From CAVPEV01 sp963703555 (GTDB lineage: Bacteria > Actinomycetota > Actinomycetes > Actinomycetales > Cellulomonadaceae): DNA of 39,080 nt. A program made the translations under genes and the position numbers. The first letter of the stretch is position 1; every line of letters begins with the position of its first letter. The DNA lies in NCBI GenBank assembly GCA_963703555.1, contig CAVPEV010000049.1:1-39080 (forward strand). The letters run 5' to 3'. A model generated the notes under the pieces. The model saw nothing but the letters and a program-made list of their open reading frames with translations. It had not been told where the DNA came from and did no database searches. Below are positions 15,127 through 22,815 of the stretch, piece by piece.

Positions 15127-16205
15127 GGGGCTGTCCATCTTGATGCCGGAGGGTTGACCTCAGTTGTCTGCTGGCGCCAGGGATGGGTGAGCGGGGGTGG
15201 GGCAAGGGTGGCGGGCTTGCCCCGGGTGGTTGGTGGGGTCGGATGCACCGGCTTGGGGGCACCGATGCGGACCAGGTCCCGGTAGGTGACCGGGGCGGCC
15301 ACGGCACGTTCGAGCAGCCGCAGGAACACCAGTCCTCGAGCACGCGCTGAGCGCCGGTTGAACCGGAACACGAACTCGTCGAGGTACTCCTGCAGGTGCG
15401 TCGGGTCGACCGCACCCTGGTGGGTGCCAGCCAGCCACCGCTTGACCAAGGAGAACAGGCGATGCACGCCTGGCAGCAGCTCGTGGGCGTGGCGCCCGGA
15501 CCCGCGCACGTTCACCGGCTCGTGGACCATCCCAGCCGCCGGCACCGCACTCGTGCAGCTGAGCAGGCCATCGGTCACGACCGTCGAGCCAGGGCGGATG
15601 TTGGCCGCCAGGAACGCTTGCAGCGTCGGGCTCTTCGCGTTGCCGATGATGGCCAACCGCGCCCGGCCGAACCCGCGACCACCCCGGCCGTGCTCGACGG
15701 CGCCGGCGACCAGGACCTTGCCGGCCGCCCCACACCCGGGCTTGCCCGGCTTGTTCTTGCCGCCGACGAACGTCTCGTCGACCTCCACGACACCGGACAA
15801 CAGCTCGCGGTCGGGTACGACCATCACCTACCGGAACCGCCCCAGCATCGCCCACGCGGTCTGGTACGACCCCATCCCGGTCACCTGCGCCAGGGTCGTG
15901 GCCGCCAGACCCGGTTTGGACGCCGTGACCAGCCACGCGGCCTGCAACCACACGGTCAACGGGGTACGGGTCTTGTCCAAGATGGTCCCCGACGTCACGG
16001 CGACCCGCCGGTCGGCACCGGCGCACCGGTGCCGACCATCGGCAAGCTTCCACGACTTGCCCGCGCCGGCGTGCGGGCAGCAGAGCCCGTCGGGCCAGCG
16101 CAGCCAGTCCAGGTCGTCGATGCAAGCCGCGTCGGTCGGGAACCACGCACGCACGGCGGTCAGGTCACCCGGGTAGTGCACGCCCTGACGCGGCCCCAGG
16201 AGCAC
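15087..16205 (-). pseudogene. IS1595-family (ISXO2-like) transposase, nonsense-mutated
   Basis: Two ORFs in the same frame (16205-15828 and 15827-15087) are separated only by a TAG at 15828-15830. Joined, they give an IS1595 transposase: an N-terminal region with WLRWPDGLCCPH, then GTILDKTRTPLTVW, and an ISXO2-like DDE domain with VEVDETFVGGKNKPG, the Asp in VVTDGLL, HRLFSLVKRWLAGTHQG and EFVFRFNRR. The usual zinc-ribbon cysteines seem lost: CPHAG and CAGADRR stand where CPHCG and CxxC-type motifs are expected. The C-terminus reads through the element's end by about 13 codons. Expression of a functional enzyme is unlikely. Confidence 0.88.
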
Positions 16206-16245
16206 GAAGTAAGGCCAGCCTCACGGCATCAAGATGGTCAGCCCC
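15127..16245 (-). mobile_element. IS1595-family element, decayed
   Basis: The terminal inverted repeats are near-perfect: GGGGCTGTCCATCTTGATGC at 15127-15146 against GGGGCTGACCATCTTGATGC on the other strand from 16245, with one mismatch in 20. The 1.12-kb element carries a single transposase gene with an in-frame stop. The flanking 8-mers (TCCTTGAA and TCTTGCTG) are not a clear target duplication. Fragments of other genes lie on both sides. Confidence 0.85.
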
Positions 16246-16347
16246 TCTTGCTGATCGCGCGCGCTTGGGGGCTTCTCGGTGTCATCGGCAGTGAACTGCA
16301 GGTCACACAGCCGTGCGTGAGCGACCTCGGCCTTGAAGGTGAGAGCA

Positions 16348-16614
16348 CTACGGCTCCATGCGGCGGCCTTCCGCCGGGCGCCGCCGCTCTTCGGTCCGCT
16401 CGACTCGAAGCAGCATCTGCTCGCTGTCGCCTCGGGATGCCCCGAACATCGACCCGAGCTGGGCAAGTGACCCGGGAGCCAGCAGCGTGGGGTTCTTCTC
16501 GAGCATGAGCCTGATGGTCTCTCCGACCTGCTGCGGTGTGAGCGCCGCGAGGTCGTGCTGTAGCTCCAGGGGCCCGCCGTCGTCTTCGATCCTGGCGTTG
16601 CGCACCAGTCTCAT
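16348..16614 (-). pseudogene. Unknown protein fragment, start uncertain
   Basis: This 88-residue ORF, MRLVRNARIEDDGGPLELQH..., has a helical, hydrophilic composition and ends RRPAEGRRMEP. I do not recognise the family. Protein-like sequence continues upstream in the same frame (ALDRLVAALLAKAFSEEQ) without a start codon before a TGA. An ATG with GGGAGG ahead of it at 16697 lies in a different frame. A single-base frameshift near the 5' end would join the two, so the gene is probably broken. It sits between the IS1595 element and the DUF427 gene. Confidence 0.45.
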
Positions 16615-16873
16615 CTGCTCTTCGCTGAATGCCTTGGCGAGCAGAGCCGCAACCAGACGGTCCAGCGCTTCCGTGGAGGTGGTGCTGCGTCATCGGCACC
16701 GCCTCCCGGTACACGTGGCGGTCGCGCGCGGGGACTTTCGCCGCCCCCGACGGGGTTGCTGGGGGAGCACGGATCCGTCAGACGTGCCCGGAGCGGCACG
16801 GCTGCCCCGAGCACGAGGGCCGCGCCCGTGCGGTCGGCCGCCGCACGGTCCAGCACAACGAGAGGTGAGGTCC

Positions 16874-17635
16874 ATGGAAGGCGTCGTCGAGGACCCGTTC
16901 GTCATCCCACCGGGCACGGTGCAGGCCGGGCACAAGCGGCTGCGCGCGTTCAGCGGTGGCCAGCTGGTGGTCGACTCGACCCATCCCCTGTTCGTCTGGG
17001 AGCACATGTACTTCCCGGAGTACTTCTTCCTGCCCGCGGACCTGGAGGCGGAGGTCCGCCCGAACGGCACCGGTCCGCGGTCCAAGGTGCTCGGCCCTAG
17101 CGAGCTGTTCGACGTGGTCGTCGGCGACCGGGTGCTGCCCCGCGCGGCGGTGCGCTACCGGCAGGCGCCGTCGCCGGCGATGCGGGAGGCGTTCACCCTG
17201 GTCTGGTCGTCGTTCGACACCTGGCTGGAGGAGGACGAGGTCGTCCACACCCACCCGCGCAACCCCTACGTCCGCCTCGACGCGCTGGCCAGCAGCCGGC
17301 ACGTGCGGGTCGTGGCGCACGGGCAGGTGCTCGCCGAGTCCGCCCGGCCGGTCGCGCTGTACGAGACGGGCGTGGTGCCGCGGTACTACCTGCCGCAGGT
17401 GGACGTGCGGATGGACCTGCTCACCCCGAGCCCGACGACGAGCCACTGCCCGTACAAGGGGACGGCGACGTACTGGAACGCCGTGGTCGACGGCACCGAG
17501 CTGGCCGACGTCGTGTGGGGCTACGTGACCCCGCTGCCGGAGGCGATGCGGGTCGCCGGCATGGTGGCGTTCTGGCCGGAGAAGAACTCGGACCTCGAGG
17601 TCTACGTGGACGGGGAGCGCATCGGCGCGAAGTGA
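16874..17635 (+). CDS. DUF427 domain protein
   Basis: This 253-residue protein contains two DUF427 (PF04248) units. The first starts around GQLVVDSTHPLFVWEHMYFPEYFFLP and the second around GQVLAESARPVALYETGVVPRYYLP. Each has the small beta-barrel signature, with THSHCPYKGTATYW-like sequence (here TTSHCPYKGTATYWNAV) in the second. The biochemical role of the family is not established. No signal or membrane segment is present. The ATG at 16874 has GAGG eight bases upstream. It stands alone, 140 bases before the chemoreceptor gene on the same strand. Confidence 0.9.
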   Translation: MEGVVEDPFVIPPGTVQAGHKRLRAFSGGQLVVDSTHPLFVWEHMYFPEYFFLPADLEAEVRPNGTGPRSKVLGPSELFDVVVGDRVLPRAAVRYRQAPSPAMREAFTLVWSSFDTWLEEDEVVHTHPRNPYVRLDALASSRHVRVVAHGQVLAESARPVALYETGVVPRYYLPQVDVRMDLLTPSPTTSHCPYKGTATYWNAVVDGTELADVVWGYVTPLPEAMRVAGMVAFWPEKNSDLEVYVDGERIGAK

Positions 17636-17776
17636 CCGCCCGGCGCCGGCGGAGCCGGGCGGTCTGCGGCCTCTCGACGCCGCCCGCACGGGCGGCCGCC
17701 AGGGCCGGACCGCTCACGGCGGGCGGTGGGCTGCCGATCGTCCGGGTGGACCAGACCCGAGTGTGAGGACCGAGCG

Positions 17777-19024
17777 ATGAGCCTGCTGCGCCGCACCGCC
17801 ACCGCCGATGCCGCCGCGGTCGGTACCGTCCAGGTCGCCGCCGACGTCGTGGAGCGACTCGTCGGCAGCAACACCGAGCTGAGCATGGCCGTGCAGGACC
17901 TCGCCGACTCGGTGGGGCAGATGACCGAGTTCACCCGGGACACGGCCAGCGCAGCCGAGGTGGCCAGCGCGGCCACCGGCCGGGTGGAGACCGGGGCCGG
18001 CGCGCTCGCCTCCGCCGTCGCCCAGATGTCGAGCGCGCTGCGCGAGGTGGCCAGCTCCGCCGCCGAGGCGACCGGCGTCACCGCTCAGGCGGCGGACGTC
18101 ACCGCCCAGGTGCGCGCATCCGTCGAGCGGCTGACCTCCTCCACGGCACAGATCGAGGGGGTGGTCCGCGCGGTCTCCGGGATCTCCGACCAGACCCGGA
18201 TGCTCGCCCTCAACGCGACGATCGAGGCGGCCCGCGCCGGTGCGGCGGGCAAGGGGTTCTCGGTGGTGGCCGAGGAGGTGAAGAACCTCGCCGCGCAGAC
18301 GAGCGCAGCGACCGCACAGATCGCCGGCCAGCTCAAGGAGCTCACCGCGGACAGCGCCGGGGTGCGCCACGCCGCCGAGAGCATCGACGAGGTGCTCGCC
18401 CGCATCGACGCGCTGCAGCAGACGATCGCCGCCGCCGTGGAGGAGCAGAGCGCCGCGGTGGAGGAGATCCGCCGGACGGCGGAGGACGCGCTGGCGGCCG
18501 CGCGCGAGCTGGCCGGCTCCGTGCGCACGTCGACGGAGGCGGCCCGGGCCGCCGCGGAGGCGACCGGGCGGTCCCGGGAGTGGCTCGGCAAGGTCTCCGC
18601 CGGTCTGGACGTCCAGCGCGGTGAGCTGGACGCGTTCGGCTCCGTGCAGGTGCACCCGCTGCGGACCGCCATCGCCGCGCACGTGGCATGGAAGAAGCGG
18701 CTGCGGGATGCGATCGAGACGGGCCGCGCGGCGGACGGTCTGGACGCGGACACCGCACGCCGGGACGACGCGTGCGCGTTCGGCCGCTGGCTCGCCGCAG
18801 GCGAGGGCCGGGCGCTGGACCCGGTCCGGGCCGCGCGGGTCGCCGCTCAGCACGCCGCGTTCCATCGGTCGGCTGCCGAGGTGCTCGCGGCCGCCACGTC
18901 GGGTCGTCGGCAGGAGGCCGAGCACCTGCTCGGCTCGTCGGACGGCTATGCGGGGATCGCTGCCGCGCTCACCGACGGCCTGGCCGAGTGGCTGCGCGCC
19001 ATCGAGGGCGCATCGGCGCACTGA
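17777..19024 (+). CDS. Soluble methyl-accepting chemotaxis protein with CZB domain
   Basis: This 415-residue signal transducer has no transmembrane helix. After a short N-terminus comes a long MCP signalling coiled coil, with the hairpin tip around ISDQTRMLALNATIEAARAGAAGKGFSVVAEEVKNLA, the conserved CheA/CheW contact region. The C-terminus carries a CZB (chemoreceptor zinc-binding) domain, with His in VHPLRTAIAAHVAWK, Cys in DDACAFGRWL and His in AAQHAAFHRSA as expected ligands. Known CZB receptors sense zinc or hypochlorous acid. The ATG at 17777 follows GAGGA. No chemotaxis genes lie nearby, so it is an orphan receptor here. Confidence 0.92.
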   Translation: MSLLRRTATADAAAVGTVQVAADVVERLVGSNTELSMAVQDLADSVGQMTEFTRDTASAAEVASAATGRVETGAGALASAVAQMSSALREVASSAAEATGVTAQAADVTAQVRASVERLTSSTAQIEGVVRAVSGISDQTRMLALNATIEAARAGAAGKGFSVVAEEVKNLAAQTSAATAQIAGQLKELTADSAGVRHAAESIDEVLARIDALQQTIAAAVEEQSAAVEEIRRTAEDALAAARELAGSVRTSTEAARAAAEATGRSREWLGKVSAGLDVQRGELDAFGSVQVHPLRTAIAAHVAWKKRLRDAIETGRAADGLDADTARRDDACAFGRWLAAGEGRALDPVRAARVAAQHAAFHRSAAEVLAAATSGRRQEAEHLLGSSDGYAGIAAALTDGLAEWLRAIEGASAH

Positions 19025-19095
19025 CCAGCCGGGGCGGACCGTCCGACGTCTGGTCCGTCGGCCGACCGCGCTGACCGCGCCGACCGACCGCCTGG

Positions 19096-20364
19096 TCAGG
19101 ACCGGCGGGTCGCCATGATGTCGGCGGCGGGGCGGCCCTGCTGGAGCAACCGCCCCATCGCGGTCATCGCCGGCTGCACGTGGCCGAAGAAGCTCCGGTA
19201 CCCCTCGCACAGGTAGTTCAGCCCGGGCTCGCCGTCCGCCGTGCTGGTGAACCGGTCCTTGGGGCACCCGCCGTGGCAGGCCCAGCGCACCGGGCACTCC
19301 CGGCACTGCCGAGGCAAGGCGGTCCGCTTGGCGCGGCCGAACTCGCGCTGGGCGGGCGAGGCGAGCATGGTCTGCAGGTCGGTGTCGGCAACGTTGCCCA
19401 GCAGGTAGCCCGGCTCGACGTAGTGGTCGCAGGAGTAGACGTCGCCGTTGTGCTCCACGGCCAGGGCGTCCCCGCACTCCGGGGAGTGCACGCACAGGCT
19501 GTGCCGGCCGAACAGGTTGCCGAGCGTGACGTCGAAATGCTGGACGAAGACCGTCCCCACGTCCCGGGTGACCCACTCGTCGAAGATCGCCGACAGGAAG
19601 CTGCCCCACTGGCCCGGCCGGACGCTGCGCGACGTCACCGCGTCACCGTCCTGGCGGTAGAGCAGCCGGCGCCCATCGGGGGTACGCCAGCCGTTCTCGG
19701 CCACCGGCAGCTGGGCCGCGGGCACGCGTTCGACGACGGGGATGAACTGCAGGTACCGCGCGCCGAGCTCGTCGCGGAAGTACCGATAGACCTCCAGCGG
19801 GTGGTCGGCGTTGTTCTGGTGCACCGTGCACAGGATGTTGGTGTCCACCCCGTGGCGGGTGAGCACCTGCCAGCCGCGCACCACCTGGGCGTGCGTGCCG
19901 CGGCCCGCCTTGTTGACCCGGAAGCCGTCGTGCAGGTGCGCCGGGCCGTCGACGCTGAGCCCGACGAGAAAGTGGTGTTCGGCGAGGAACTCGCCCCACG
20001 CATCGTCGAGCAGGGTGCCGTTGGTCTGCAGGGCGTGGGAGATCTGCTGCCCGGGGCGGCGCAGCTGCCCGGCGAGCTCCACGGCGCGCCGGAAGAACGG
20101 CAACCCGCGCAGGGTCGGCTCGCCGCCCTGCCAGGCCACGGTGACCGGCCCGTCGGGCTGGGCGGCGAGGTAGGCGCGCAGGTAGGTCTCCAGGGTGGCC
20201 TCGTCCATGCGCTGCCCGTCGTGGTCGTATAGCAGCTCCTTGGACAGGAAGAAGCAGTACGTGCAGTCGAGGTTGCACGCCGCACCGGTCGGCTTGGCCA
20301 GGGCCGAGAACGGCAGCCTGGCGCTCGCCGAGAACGGCCCCTGGGGGGTGGCTGTCGTCGTCAT
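19096..20364 (-). CDS. Anaerobic sulfatase-maturating radical SAM enzyme
   Basis: This 422-residue radical SAM/SPASM enzyme oxidises the active-site Cys or Ser of a type I sulfatase to formylglycine. The radical cluster motif is C30-N-L-D-C34-T-Y-C37 (CX3CX2C). Downstream features of anSME are TVAWQGGEPTL, LQTNGTLLDD, VGLSVDGP and ILCTVHQNN. The C-terminal SPASM region has CVHSPECGDALAVEHNGDVYSCDHYV and CRECPVRWACHGGCPKDRF, ligating two auxiliary 4Fe-4S clusters. It faces a sulfatase pseudogene about 760 bases away on the other strand, so its original partner seems dead in this window. An IS30 remnant lies between them. Confidence 0.94.
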   Translation of the reverse strand: MTTTATPQGPFSASARLPFSALAKPTGAACNLDCTYCFFLSKELLYDHDGQRMDEATLETYLRAYLAAQPDGPVTVAWQGGEPTLRGLPFFRRAVELAGQLRRPGQQISHALQTNGTLLDDAWGEFLAEHHFLVGLSVDGPAHLHDGFRVNKAGRGTHAQVVRGWQVLTRHGVDTNILCTVHQNNADHPLEVYRYFRDELGARYLQFIPVVERVPAAQLPVAENGWRTPDGRRLLYRQDGDAVTSRSVRPGQWGSFLSAIFDEWVTRDVGTVFVQHFDVTLGNLFGRHSLCVHSPECGDALAVEHNGDVYSCDHYVEPGYLLGNVADTDLQTMLASPAQREFGRAKRTALPRQCRECPVRWACHGGCPKDRFTSTADGEPGLNYLCEGYRSFFGHVQPAMTAMGRLLQQGRPAADIMATRRS

Positions 20365-20763
20365 CGGTCGTCCTCATCCTGCGGCGGACCGTGCCGGGCT
20401 CACGGCACAGCCGCCGGCATCACGTGTGGCGACCGCCGTCCCGGTCGGTGCCGACACTGTAGGCCGACCATGGGCTGACGCGCGAAACTACGCGGGCATG
20501 TCGACATGAGGGGCGATTTCAGCCGGTGAGTGCGTCGGTTGCATTCAATAGTAGCATGTCGAGTTTCTCTGCTGGTGTGAGCCGGCCGAGGGTTTCGCGG
20601 GGACGGCCGTCGAGCAGGACTGCGACGTTGTCCGGGTCGGCCTGTGAATAGACCGATAGGTCGGTGCATTTGGGGAAGAGCTCGCGCAGCAGTCCGTTGG
20701 TGTTCTCGCCTGACCCGCGTTGCCAGGGCGGGTTGGGGCGGGCCAGCTGCCACTCGGCCACCG

Positions 20764-20882
20764 CCGCCCGACAACCACACCGCCCGACAACCATGCCGCC
20801 CGACAACCATGCCGCCCGACAACCACACCGCCCGACAACCATGCCGCCCGACAACCACACCGCCCGACAACCATGCCGCCCA
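20764..20882. repeat. Seven-copy 16-bp tandem repeat inside the IS30 remnant
   Basis: The unit is CCGCCCGACAACCA plus CA or TG. The full copies start at 20764, 20780, 20796, 20812, 20828, 20844 and 20860, with a partial eighth. The last two bases of the copies run CA, TG, TG, CA, TG, CA, TG and the rest is invariant. Because 16 is not a multiple of three, the array shifts frame every copy, and all six frames stay open across it. It has no spacers and is not a CRISPR array. Confidence 0.97.
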
Positions 20883-21010
20883 CCGTTGCGGGCGATCTGT
20901 CGGTTCACCACCGAGGAATGCCGACCGACCGGGCCGCCATCACCCGACCCGACTCACCCGCCACAATCCCACGAGAAATCTCCTCCCGCTCCCCAGCCGA
21001 CAACACCACA

Positions 21011-21064
21011 CCACGAGCCACACCCACGCCACGAGCCACACCCACGCCACGAGCCACACCCACG
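21011..21064. repeat. Three-copy 18-bp tandem repeat
   Basis: CCACGAGCCACACCCACG is repeated exactly three times (21011-21028, 21029-21046, 21047-21064), with a partial copy after. On the minus strand it encodes GVAR-type hexapeptides just before the IS30 HTH region. Confidence 0.97.
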
Positions 21065-21126
21065 CCACCTCCGAAACAACAGATCATGCCGGTGATGACG
21101 CACTCACCCATTTACCCCGCCCGTCG

Positions 21127-21990
21127 ATGTACGACGCGGGAGAGGTCGGCGACGACCCCACCTTCTCCGGCCTCGACGAGCCGACCTACCGAACTGAGAG
21201 CCCACCTGTCAGTGCGCACCCCACCCTGCCGTCTGACACCCCTGCCGAGGGCCCGGCTGCTGTCGTGCCGTCGGGCGGCGGCACCGCTCCCGCGGACCGT
21301 CGGCCGAACATCGTCCTCGTCCTCACCGACGACCACGCCGCGCACGCGATCGGCGTCCACGGTTCGGTGGTCGGCGAGACCCGGCCGATCGAGGAGGTGG
21401 CCGGCCTCGGGGTGCGGTTCGACAGCTGCTTCGCCACCACGTGCCGTGCTCGCCCAGCCGGGCGAGCATCCGCATCGGCACGTACAGCCAGGTCAACGGC
21501 GTGTCCACGCTGGTCACCCAGATCGACGCGAGCCAGCCGACGTTCATCGGCCGGCTGCATGGCGGACTACCTAGCCTGCGTCGCGTCGGTCGACGACAAC
21601 GTCGGCCGACCGGTCGATTGGTTGCGCGACCGGGGCGACCTGGCCGACGCGCTCCTGATGTACGCCTCGGACCAGGAGTTCGTCCCCGGCGACCACGGCT
21701 GGTTCGACAAGCGGTTCAGGTAGGAGGAGTCGCTCCGCATGCCGCTGCTGGTGTCCTACCCCCGGCGGGTGGTCGCCGGTCAGGTGCACACCGGGATCAC
21801 CACCTCCGTGGACTTCGCCCGGACCCTCCTCGAGGCGGCCGGCGTGCCGGCGCACCACGGCTACCGCGACGAGGCGTACGCGCAGGTCCGCGAGGACGTG
21901 AAGGTCCGGCAGTGGCGCGCGCAAGAGGGGCTCGGCGAGGCTCCCCACCCACGCCAGCCGCGACCTGCGGGGTTCACCGAGCGAGATTGA
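21127..21990 (+). pseudogene. Type I sulfatase pseudogene
   Basis: The N-terminal metal-binding motif RPNIVLVLTDDHAAHAIG is intact. A frameshift between about 21435 and 21447 then moves the formylglycine motif CSPSRAS (21447-21467) and GTYSQVNGVSTLVT into another frame. After about 21560 the catalytic middle is missing and the frame jumps to YLACVASVDDNVGR and DQEFVPGDHGWFDKRF, where a TAG (21721-21723) replaces the usual Tyr before EESLRMPLLVSYPR. The C-terminal region is also shortened. At least one frameshift, one internal deletion and one stop make it non-functional. It lies opposite the anSME gene that would have matured it. Confidence 0.88.
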
Positions 21991-22681
21991 CCGCGAGGTT
22001 GATGCTCACCGACAGCACGACGGTCCCGAACAGAAACGACAGCAGGGCGTGCTGGAGAACGGCCCGGCGGATGGCCGGCGTGCGGACGCCGGTGTCGGAG
22101 ACCTGATAGGTCATGCCGACGGTGAACGCGAGGTAGGCGAAGTCGGCGTAGGTGGGGGCCGCGTCCTGGCCGAAGTCGATCCCGTGGTCGGGGTCGACGT
22201 GGTACAGGCGGGCGTAGTGCAGGCAGAACGAGGTGTGCACGACGAGCCAGGACGCCACCCCCGAGACGACCGTGAGGACCAGGTCCGCATGGGCCAGCCC
22301 CAGCGGCGGCCGCCCGCCGCCGAGCAGCACCAGACCCACGCTGAACAGGCTCGCGACGGCGGCGCCCAGCAGGAGAGTGCTCGACGCCACTCGGGAAGGG
22401 TCCTCGCGGGTGGCGAGCTGAGCGGTCTCCGCCGCGTCCCGCCGAGCCACGGTGACCCACACCCAGACCAGGTAGACCAGCGCGAGCGCGTCCCAGCCGA
22501 CGAGCACGCCGTAGCGCACGCCGAGGGCCGGGGACGTGGTCACGCCGGCCAGCACGCCCGTGGCGGCGGCGACGCCGAGCCGCGTGCCTGCCTGTGCCGT
22601 GTGCCAGCGACGCAGGGCGGGGCGGACGTTCGGTGGTCCGGAGCCGGGGACGGATGCGGCGGACGTCGGGGGAGTCGTCAT
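21974..22681 (-). CDS. DUF1345 membrane protein
   Basis: This 235-residue protein has about five hydrophobic segments (GVAAATGVLAGV, WDALALVYLVWVWV, LLLGAAVASLFSVGLVLL, LVLTVVSGVASWLVVHTSF, LLSFLFGTVVLSVSI). It has the DUF1345 signature HYARLYHVDPDHGIDFG...PTYADFAYLAFTVGMTYQVSDTGV. The function of the family is unknown. The ATG at 22681 is chosen because AGGA lies at good spacing; an ATG nine bases upstream is also possible. Its 3' end overlaps the tail of the sulfatase pseudogene by 17 bases. It is divergent from the arsenic genes. Confidence 0.88.
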   Translation of the reverse strand: MTTPPTSAASVPGSGPPNVRPALRRWHTAQAGTRLGVAAATGVLAGVTTSPALGVRYGVLVGWDALALVYLVWVWVTVARRDAAETAQLATREDPSRVASSTLLLGAAVASLFSVGLVLLGGGRPPLGLAHADLVLTVVSGVASWLVVHTSFCLHYARLYHVDPDHGIDFGQDAAPTYADFAYLAFTVGMTYQVSDTGVRTPAIRRAVLQHALLSFLFGTVVLSVSINLAVNLAR

Positions 22682-22780
22682 GGGCGTCATCCTGGCCCGA
22701 GGGGCCCGACGTGGGCGGGAGCACCGCCGCCCAGGGTGGGCGCCGAGCGGAGGCCGGCCCCGGGAACGGGGCGCCGAGGG

Positions 22781-22815
22781 TTGACGTGTGTAGTGATTTA
22801 CGTCAATATAGAGAC
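22781..22815 (+). promoter_or_regulatory. Leaderless-type promoter and inverted repeat ahead of the ArsR fusion
   Basis: TTGACG (22781-22786) and CAATAT (22804-22809) are a good -35/-10 pair with an ideal 17-bp spacer. The GTG start follows only six bases after the -10, so transcription should begin at or next to the start codon and the mRNA would be leaderless. No Shine-Dalgarno sequence is visible. The perfect inverted repeat TTGACGT-N12-ACGTCAA (22781-22787, 22800-22806) overlaps both promoter boxes and is a likely ArsR operator. Confidence 0.75.

Larger units (their letters stand above)
20519..21111 (-). pseudogene. IS30-family transposase remnant with repeats in place of its centre
   Basis: Read on the minus strand, the N-terminal part has the IS30 HTH region (LSAGEREEISRGIVAGESGR, then SVVNRQIARNGGR after a one-base frameshift near 20925), followed by 16-bp tandem repeats in place of most of the central domain. 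The C-terminal part is PWQRGSGENTNGLLRELFPK, including the catalytic Glu, and ends RLTPAEKLDML. The first two Asp residues of the DDE triad are gone. An 18-bp triplet repeat (21011-21064) also sits near the N-terminus. The gene is dead, and terminal inverted repeats of the element were not identified. Confidence 0.85.

Noticed and set aside
15119..16253. 8-bp target duplication of the IS1595 element
   Set aside because: TCCTTGAA and TCTTGCTG share too few positions to count as a duplication.
19022..19098. CTGACCAG ... CTGGTCAG long-range inverted repeat and CGGACC/GGTCCG stem as a shared terminator
   Set aside because: The stems are short and separated. They are plausible for a bidirectional terminator between convergent genes, but too weak to call.
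20764..20882. Regular 16-bp repeats resembling a CRISPR array
   Set aside because: The copies are directly adjacent with no spacers, the unit is too short, and no cas genes are present.
20644..21723. 359-residue plus-strand ORF through the repeat arrays
   Set aside because: Its first half is the antisense of an IS30 remnant and repeats, and its second half is the sulfatase pseudogene read across frameshifts.
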